A stretch of DNA of 64,000 bases from the NCBI RefSeq assembly GCF_040115645.1, contig NC_089571.1, positions 1,116,001-1,180,000 on the forward strand, written 5' to 3'. Within the stretch, counting starts at the first letter, position 1. Every line of letters starts with the position of its first letter. Origin of the DNA: Euwallacea fornicatus. Lineage: Eukaryota > Arthropoda > Insecta > Coleoptera > Curculionidae. Position numbers and translations under genes: made by a program. The notes below the pieces were generated by a model that saw only the letters and a program-made list of their open reading frames with translations, was not told where the DNA came from and made no database searches. Positions 57,137 to 64,000 of this stretch are shown piece after piece.

Positions 57137-57334
57137 CAATCGTTGTGGGTAGTGGTTCCATTGGTACAAGAATCTCTGAACAGGGTGCATCTAGAACAGT
57201 AAAAAATATATTATCAGCCACTTTATTACCAAGAAAATGAATCCTCTTACGTAAGTGAATCCAACTGAGCATTGAATGTAAAGTTAGTCTTGTAGGAAAT
57301 CGGTTTGTCCATATATTTCTCATTACACACATTT
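57137..57334 (-). other. Possible unidentified exon
   Basis: An open 198-nt stretch on the minus strand bordered by a possible acceptor (ATATATATATAG at 57335-57346) and donor (ATTG|GTAAAA at 57137/57136). It encodes MCVMRNIWTNRFPTRLTLHS, KVADNIFFTVLDAPCSEILV and PMEPLPTTIG. I do not recognise the protein. A second acceptor-like site (TTACTGTTCTAG) just before DAPCSEIL would give a shorter exon. No flanking exon was identified, so it may be chance. Confidence 0.2.
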
Positions 57335-57884
57335 CTATATATATATAAAATAGCGCTTATTAAACTGCCCAGTTTAGTCGATTGAAAAGCAAAGAGTTCA
57401 ACGAGAGGTTTCACACCCTGCAGGAAGGCTGCAGTAGTTTCTCATTGAACTCATCCTATAAATGGGGTCGTTTCAATGGTTACCTTGCATTTGCAAAAAC
57501 AGTTTCTATACTTTTCCATGTCAGTCTTGCCTACCACTCCTTAAAAAGTGGCATGCATGTAAAATGGATGGGCAAATTGTATAGTGGCAGCTATATTTTA
57601 ATACCTCTTTATTACAAAATCCCAGCCCAATCTTTGGTATTCTTATGTAGAGTGATGTGAATATTCACAGTTTTTTAAAACATTAACACTGCCAGCAAAT
57701 GTGTGTTTTTTTATTCACATCATTAGAACATTGTACATTCTTAACTGGCGGCTGTAGAATATATGTATTATATCCCAATACTTAAATCACACTTCTTTGT
57801 TGTTATTCCTGTCATTGTCAACTTTATTAGCATAAAAATTGAGCACTAAATTTGAAAAACCCCATAAAATAACTGAATTTGAGA

Positions 57885-58010
57885 CACCCTGTACTTTAAT
57901 TCTCCGAAGTAAGGTGACATAGATATGGTACTTATGCAGTAAATATGACTAGTTTGAGTTGAGAAATGTATGTTATTCTTTTGCTTGTATTTTCCCGGAA
58001 CACCCTGTAT
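57885..58010. repeat. Two TIR-element tips upstream of RBMX2 exon
   Basis: CACCCTGTA occurs at 57885-57893 and 58001-58009, in the same orientation; no inverted partner was found nearby. The second is only 25 bases from the RBMX2 splice acceptor, so an element end adjoins the branch-point region of that intron. Confidence 0.45.
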
Positions 58011-58034
58011 ATTACAAATTAATAACTTTTTTAG

Positions 58035-59961
58035 GAATATGAAAAATGTAACCAAACTTAGTGAACAGGACCTCTACAAAAAGAGCAAAAGCTCATGGCA
58101 TGATCAGTACAGAGATAGTGCATGGATATTTGTGGGTGGTTTACCTTATGATTTAACAGAGGGAGATATAATTTGCATTTTTTCACAGTAAGTATTATTA
58201 TTATGTATTTTAAATCTCACAGTAGCTATAAGCACCCACTGTGATTATTTATATTGAAAATATCGTTTATGTCAATGTTTTGACAAAAATGATCTACACA
58301 TTAACTAACTTGCCAAGCCATTTTGACAATAGAGCTTCAATGATGTTGATTATTTAGTGATTGAAAGACAAATTGCTTAGAAATTCTATTGAGAATGAAT
58401 TATATCTACATCATTGAACCTTAAGAAATAGAGAGACAAAAAATCCTTGAAAATTTCATAAAGTTTTATTAACTTGTGGCCTGTTTATGCATTACAAGGA
58501 GAGCAGCAATGGCTTTCCCTAATTAGAATTATTTTAATGTTCGGATCTTTAGCAGTGAATCAAGTATAGAATTCTACCTGCATACAGTGAACATTGTTCT
58601 CCAAGTAGAACTATCCTTTTAAGAGAAAACTTCACCATCAAGGGGTATCCTTTATTGTAACTCCATCTAATAACATACTATTTTTCTTATGAAGTAGGAT
58701 TTATTTTTCAACGATATTAACCATTTTCAAGGTATGGAGAAGTGGTCAATATCAACCTGATAAGAGCTAAAGACACTGGAAATTCCAAGGGGTATTGTTT
58801 TTTATGCTATGAAGATCAGCGTTCTACAATATTGGCTGTAGACAATTTTAATGGAATAAAAATATTGAACAGGACTATCCGTGTGGATCATGTGCAAAAT
58901 TATAAGGTAGGTTACTAGTCTATGCAGCTGAAGGTAGTAAATATATCCACCATATTCATGAACTGTCAATGTTGCCATTGGCTTAAGATACAATTGGCAA
59001 TTTAGTAGCAATGAAACTATTTCTATAAGACAGAATATGATCTATTTTGGCCATAGCCTAGAATTTGAAAAAGTTGTTTATTTTTAATTTCCCAGAAATT
59101 TCAATAGACAACTTACTGCGAATCATCGTTTGTAGGAGTCTTCCATTTCAGATTCTTACTAGTATAATGGAAAATGCCGTCATCGGGAAAATATTTTAGT
59201 TTTATTATTATGTTCCCCTCAGTCATCACATAATTGTGAGGATAGCTTATTGGGAAAAAAAAATAGCGAAGTAAATCAAATTGAAAGCTTTATATGTAAA
59301 TCATGCTAAAAAGTAGGGTCCAATTTTCAGATGTTTTATATACCCTAGCAGTGCAATTCTTGACACTCAGGCTTTGTGTACTCCTCTTCTGTTAGAGTAT
59401 AATATTGTAATAGAACTTAATGTTAAATGTAGATAGCTATTTGGAACGTTATTTATTCTGTTACTTGGTACTATGAAGGTTCAAGAGTGTCTTTCTTGGA
59501 GAAGAGATTAAAATAAGTTTTTGTTGGTCAGGTTGTTTTAAATATATTAAGTATTTGTCATTGAGGTGTTAAGTCTTGATCTTATTGATCGCCAAGTGTC
59601 TAGGATTATTTAAGTTTTTTTTAATGAACTTTTGTTATTATTGCTATTGTTTTATTTTCAGATACCAAAAGAAGGAAAGAAGACGACAGAAGAGACAAGG
59701 AAACTATATGATGAAGGATGTGCACCAAAAACAGTTGTTCCGGTAATAGTAAATGTTGAACCGCCCAGTACCAGGGAGAATATAAGAGAAACATTAGTCG
59801 ATCAGATTGAACAGGATATTAAATTACCTGCTAGGTTACCGATTTATACCAATATTACCAATAGTACTTCTGTACAAACTTCAGAAGTGAATCCGTTCCC
59901 TGCGACCCAAAATACGAACTGTTTCGCTCGGAGCAGCAGCAATTATGTAAAAAAGAATTAA
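58035..59961 (+). CDS. RBMX2: RBMX2, RNA-binding motif protein of the RES/SF3 complexes
   Basis: Ortholog of human RBMX2 and yeast Ist3/Snu17: an RRM protein of the activated spliceosome, central to the RES complex. Exons 58035-58187, 58732-58906 and 59662-59961, GT/AG, phases consistent. From the Met at 58039 it is 207 residues. Residues about 1-20 (MKNVTKLSEQDLYKKSKSSW) precede the RRM: DSAWIFVGGLPYDLTEGDII (RNP2 part), then YGEVVNINLIRAKDTGNSKG and YCFLCYEDQRSTILAVDNFN (RNP1 GYCFLCYE), then RTIRVDHVQNYK. The C-terminus, 100 residues, lacks the long Arg/Ser/Lys-rich tail of human RBMX2 (322 aa). Orthologs usually begin MNPLT, and the exon opens with a splice acceptor (TTTTTTAG) four bases before the in-frame ATG. 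A small upstream exon is therefore likely but was not found. Confidence 0.93.
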
Positions 59962-61729
59962 TTTTTTTAGTTAAATATTCAATATTTTCCAGTTCTTAAC
60001 TTATTACAATTTGTTACTATAATTTTTTTTATTGTAACAAAACAGTATTCTTGACGAATATATAAACTATATGAATTTAAAAAGTAAAAAAAGTACAGTA
60101 CGACCTCTTTAATCCTGACAATTAAACGCAAGGGGTGTGCCCGAATTATCAAAATGTCCGGCTTACCGGAATTAAGCTAAAAGTGCATGAATGCATTACG
60201 TACATATTTCTTAGAGATTCATACGTACATATGATATACATATATACGAAATGTTATGTCTTTGAACCGTAACTAAAATAGAGCTATCAAATGAACTACT
60301 AATGAATCAGTTCCACTTAAATATTTATGGTTTCTCTGAAGAACTTGAAGAGTACAACTTTTAGACAAAATGATAGGTTTTTCCTTATCCTGTTGATTAA
60401 GAAGAAAATGTCTTCACCAACTAGTAAAAACATAGTCTAGCAAACTTCTTAGGTAAACCGGTTCTTTTTTTTTATCATCAAGGAAAATCTTCGAACGACA
60501 TCCAGTTGAGTACTGTGGGATTCACCGAAGGGCGTACCCACTAAAAACTTCGGAAATGGTAGAAACCTTCTCCGACTCGGAATTGTCTCTGAGCAAATGT
60601 ATCTTCCGTGTAGAAGATTTTTCTTGTTGCTAGCCTTCCGCTGTTTTATTTGACCTTTCATGGCCTCTGAAGCATCATTTTGCTCGAGAGCCGGTTTTTT
60701 TTTGTGATGATACAGTAGGTCGTCCTTTATCTGCCATCGCCCACCTATTTGGTAACCATGTCCGACATCACTTTACTTTGTTGCTGAGACGGGAATCGGT
60801 GACCAATGTGGTACGCAACTAGCTGGGTATTCGATGCTGGGCAATATAAATAAGATTCTTAACTTACTAAATTTTCTATAATATTAATTACCTTTATTGG
60901 GGCTAAAAACTTTATACCTACAACAATGAACAATTAATCTCTATTAATAAAAAGTGGGACATTGTCTCAGGTTTTAACAGAATATATTGACATTACCAAC
61001 ACATGATGGCTTTAAAATATTGCGTGTTTGATTATATTCAGAGAAAGATAGGTAGGGCAACGTTGCCAACGATAATAAACATGCGATATCAAGAAATTTC
61101 AGGTGCATATAAAACTTTGGGACAAACTATTTTCGTATTTTAATAACACGTTACAAGAACTGAACAATATGTTTCCATTACTATCAATTTTTAATTTTGG
61201 CTTAACGAATAGCGCTTCGAGCACCCAAAAATGGCTAAAATTTCACAATTTACTTCATTCAATTTAGAACATGCTTCATACATCTTGCATTTTACTTGTA
61301 CCTCGTTCGGATACCTTTATACGGGCCGTTGTACTATATGCAATGGTGAGGTTTAATAACAGACAATAGTTGCGCAACTTTTGGGATTACTGCTGAATGT
61401 TGCGGTACCCTTAAAATACAACGGTAGTTGAAGTCATTCTAAATGCAAGTTTCAAGCAGTTGAAAAGCTACATATGTGACATGTGATTATTTTGACAATT
61501 AACGTTCTTCTTATAGACGTCAAAATCTACGAGTGACAGATTCTGATAGCTGAATTAAGCTTAAATAATGATTGAACAACGGGATCTAAAATACCATAAT
61601 TACACGATACGCCAAGACAATATAAATATTTAATCTTACGTTGACTATGTCCTTTATTTTAACATGTAATAAACACATATCTGGATATTTAACATCTCAA
61701 AAAAATATAAATAAAAAAGTATAACATCT
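59962..61729. other. Intergenic between RBMX2 and TRAPPC12
   Basis: Contains the RBMX2 3' UTR. CAGTACGACCTCTTTAATCC at 60096 is like a Tigger/pogo terminal repeat; no partner or transposase was recognised. The minus-strand reading at 60449-60661 has no known domain. Confidence 0.4.
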
Positions 61730-62866
61730 AGGGGTAACGTTGCTCAAGTCGTACCCGTCCCTAAGTTGTACCTTCTGAATGTTGAACGTATTACGGGAGT
61801 TACATCCCTGTACTTGCAGCGTCAGTGTTATGACGTTACAAGCAACTAGACTATAAGTAGGAGTTTTAAGCGTGGTTTGTTGTAATTGGCATTTATACCG
61901 TGCGCATTCATTAAGTTCTGTTTAAATAAAAGTTAATCTCGAATTAATTTGTTTTATTGTGGATTCCAGTGAATTGGTATTGACGGACTACGAATTTGAC
62001 TCGGGTGCTACCTCTCAAAAAACGAAAACCCAATGTGTATTTGAATCAACCATACTTGAGAACATTTGTTTGTGTTTTGTCAACTGAGCTTGTCAAACAA
62101 GTTTATCCTTATTTTTTATAATTTTGTATATATTTTAGATAGTTAATATTGCAATAAATTATTGATAAAATTACGTTTTTTTTTAAACCATTAACGCCCG
62201 CCGTACTCGACTGAGTACATTTGAATAACGTGATATTGGCGCCATCTATAAGTACTATTAGGCTAAGCATTCAAGCAGTGAGTTTTCAAAGGCAGAAGGC
62301 GCTAATTATATATGAAAGCTAAAAGTTCTGTGAAGGCTTAATTTTATCAATTGAAATAACGTCAACTTTAAATAAAGAAAATTAAAAATATGCAATCAAT
62401 AAAAAGGAATCAGTATTAAAAACGGAAAAGAAGAAAAGCAATGCGATCAAAAGCGATTGGTTTTGTTACATTTATATGGAAAATCGGGAGGAAAACACAA
62501 TTCAGCGCTTGAAATATAAATCATGGGGCATGAAAAATGAATAAAGAAGTATGTGTGATGCGCGTATTCATTGAATATGACTCACGTATGCATATTAGTA
62601 AAAAATAAATTATAATTATTACTGTTATTTAATTGTATTTTTAGGTACGACTTAAGAGCCTGGTTTCTTTAGTCGTACCTTTGTAAGATTTTGAAAATTT
62701 TGTTTCTTTATGAAAAAACATAAAGGTTTGCTTGCATTGTTATAATAAATAAAAACATATAATTTATAAAAGTTTTAAATATCACATGTCGTTTAAATTT
62801 ATTTGATGAATCGTTTTTATACGATTTTTTTCTGAAGAGGTACGACTTGAACAATCTTAACGTACT
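61730..62866. mobile_element. Unclassified TIR element with GTACGACTT repeats
   Basis: Ends: left GTTGCTCAAGTCGTACC; inverted right ATTGTTCAAGTCGTACC. The same word is repeated inside: AAGTCGTACC 61746-61755, AAGTTGTACC 61763-61772, GGTACGACTTAAGA at 62644-62657 facing TCTTTAGTCGTACC at 62666-62679 (a 14-bp stem with one mismatch), and GGTACGACTT 62839-62848. No transposase is readable. The tips belong to no superfamily I recognise. Confidence 0.5.
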
Positions 62867-62912
62867 AATAAATATTTTAAACCGATCAACTAAAAAACAA
62901 GGTAATTTTTTC

Positions 62913-63203
62913 TTACCCGTACAATTTCTCTAAAATGGCGGTGGGAGCATCGGCACTATACTTCGATATTTGACGTAGTAAAGCAAACTTCTTTGTTATT
63001 CCCTGGGATGACTCCATATCATACAACGTACACAAATTCAGAATAAGCGATTCATGAAGTGCGTGTAACGGATTTGAAGATATAGCTGATTCTAATACTG
63101 CAATGGCTTCTTTTAAATGTCCTCCGTAAAGAAGGCATACAGCCATGTTATTCAAAACCTGCGGAATTGTAGCATTATGTACAGAGTGCCGCATTGGAAA
63201 TGT
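62913..63203 (-). CDS. TRAPPC12: TRAPPC12, C-terminal exon
   Basis: Last coding exon of TRAPP complex subunit 12 (TTC15), a TPR protein of the metazoan TRAPPIII complex acting in ER-Golgi traffic and autophagy. It encodes TFPMRHSVHNATIPQVLNNM, AVCLLYGGHLKEAIAVLESA, NPLHALHESLILNLCTLYDM and ESSQGITKKFALLRQI, ending LEKLYG and a TAA at 62913-62915. Human TRAPPC12 ends with the same order (NNAAVCLLYLGKL, LHESVLFNLTTMYELESS). The acceptor is AG before ACATTTCC at 63203; the alternative AG three bases earlier would put a TAG in frame. The stop sits within GGGTAAGA, which also looks like a donor, but the family's C-terminus ends at this point, so a stop is preferred. The remaining exons lie right of the window. 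Confidence 0.9.
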   Translation of the reverse strand, partial: TFPMRHSVHNATIPQVLNNMAVCLLYGGHLKEAIAVLESAISSNPLHALHESLILNLCTLYDMESSQGITKKFALLRQISKYSADAPTAILEKLYG

Positions 63204-64000
63204 CTACTATAAAAAAAATCAAATATATGCCATATTTTGGTGATTTTGAACTCATTAGGAAATACAGTTTTGTGTAATTTGCGTTACATTAGGGGCCTCA
63301 ATTCACCCGTCCGATATACTCTCAGTCGTTACACGACACTATGCATTTCCTAATTGGTTATACAAATAACTCAACTTACTAAATTAATTATTTTGTTAGA
63401 AATAAATTTATTGCCGACATCGAAAATTTGTATTTCGTGACCAGTGGCACGCAAGGGGTTGGTTGTCTGATGTTGTGCAGCTTCCCGTCGTTTGGGAAGT
63501 AGCGTATATTTCGATGCAAAATATTTTTATTTTAAAAACATTTTCGTTCCGCTGGTTTTGATCTAAGTTGGGTAACGGGTTTACAGTGAAAAATAATACT
63601 CTGAGCTAAATTTTATGAAAACTAAAAATAGGTTCTGAATGTCACTTCTGGTGGAAAATTGCAAAATCAAAAACCTTCAAAAACTATTGTATGGTTTGCA
63701 CAATGGCTGAGCGTCATCATCTAACCTTCTAAAGAAGAATTTTTTGTAGTTTGTCCACAGATTTTTTTTAACAAAATTTTTATTTCGGTGGATAAAGGTT
63801 ATCAAGTATTTGTTTTTTCTGCTCTTCTCGAAAAAACACTTATGATAAATACGTAGATACAAACAAGAAAGAATATTTGAAACTGCTTCAATAGTGTGAT
63901 TGAAGAGAATTCAGAATGGTTTAGTGACGATTATTTTTTTATTTTGCATGACATTGTTGCAGTCTTGTCAGTTATTTTTGTCATATGGAAACACTTCTAT
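63204..64000. other. TRAPPC12 intron, to window end
   Basis: No preceding TRAPPC12 exon was readable on the minus strand. No repeat recognised. Confidence 0.4.

Noticed and set aside
62904..62915. GGGTAAGA after LEKLYG read as a splice donor
   Set aside because: The family's C-terminus ends at this point and a stop codon is in frame; no further TRAPPC12 sequence is expected.

Overview
The window is a piece of an AT-rich animal nuclear genome. All recognisable host genes are split by spliceosomal introns with GT/AG borders, and introns and intergenic DNA are packed with DNA transposons. The gene content (Rab8, a UDP-glycosyltransferase with the insect-type QCG signature, an N-acetylneuraminate-lyase-like gene, LRR1, EMC7, RBMX2, TRAPPC12) and the Tc1/mariner load point to an insect. 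A beetle is my best guess, as inference only. No rRNA, tRNA, CRISPR array or bacterial-type operon was seen.

Layout. 1-4.0 kb: 5' half of Rab8 (minus), running off the left edge. 4-8.1 kb: decayed Tc1-like copies and a scrap of reverse transcriptase. 8.4-18.2 kb: a UGT (minus), six exons in consistent phase, first (signal-peptide) exon not found; its introns carry at least five mobile insertions. 18.5-33.1 kb: a gene desert built of transposon relics (Tc1-like, mariner-like, Tigger/pogo-like, a long-TIR DDE family, several MITEs) and a pseudogene of an uncharacterised arthropod repeat protein. 34.6-38.5 kb: six-exon Npl-like gene (plus). 38.5-44 kb: intergenic, with a nearly complete Tc1 transposon (42,482-43,973). 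44.35-48.14 kb: two-exon LRR1 (minus). 51.3-55.8 kb: three-exon EMC7 (minus). 58.0-60.0 kb: RBMX2 (plus), divergent from EMC7. 61.7-62.9 kb: an unclassified TIR element. 62.9-63.2 kb: last exon of TRAPPC12 (minus), convergent with RBMX2.

The host genes are unrelated housekeeping or detoxification genes (vesicle traffic, glucosidation, sialic-acid catabolism, replisome disassembly, membrane-protein insertion, splicing, tethering) and form no pathway together. What unifies the window is its transposon ecology: at least a dozen elements with different interiors share a terminal motif close to TACAGGGTG next to a TA dinucleotide, consistent with IS630/Tc1/mariner-type mobility. I found no clear new biological system. 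The most interesting items are the Tc1 element with doubled binding-site-like repeats, the 23-bp tandem expansion inside a transposase relic, the long-hairpin elements, and the unclassified element at 61.7-62.9 kb.
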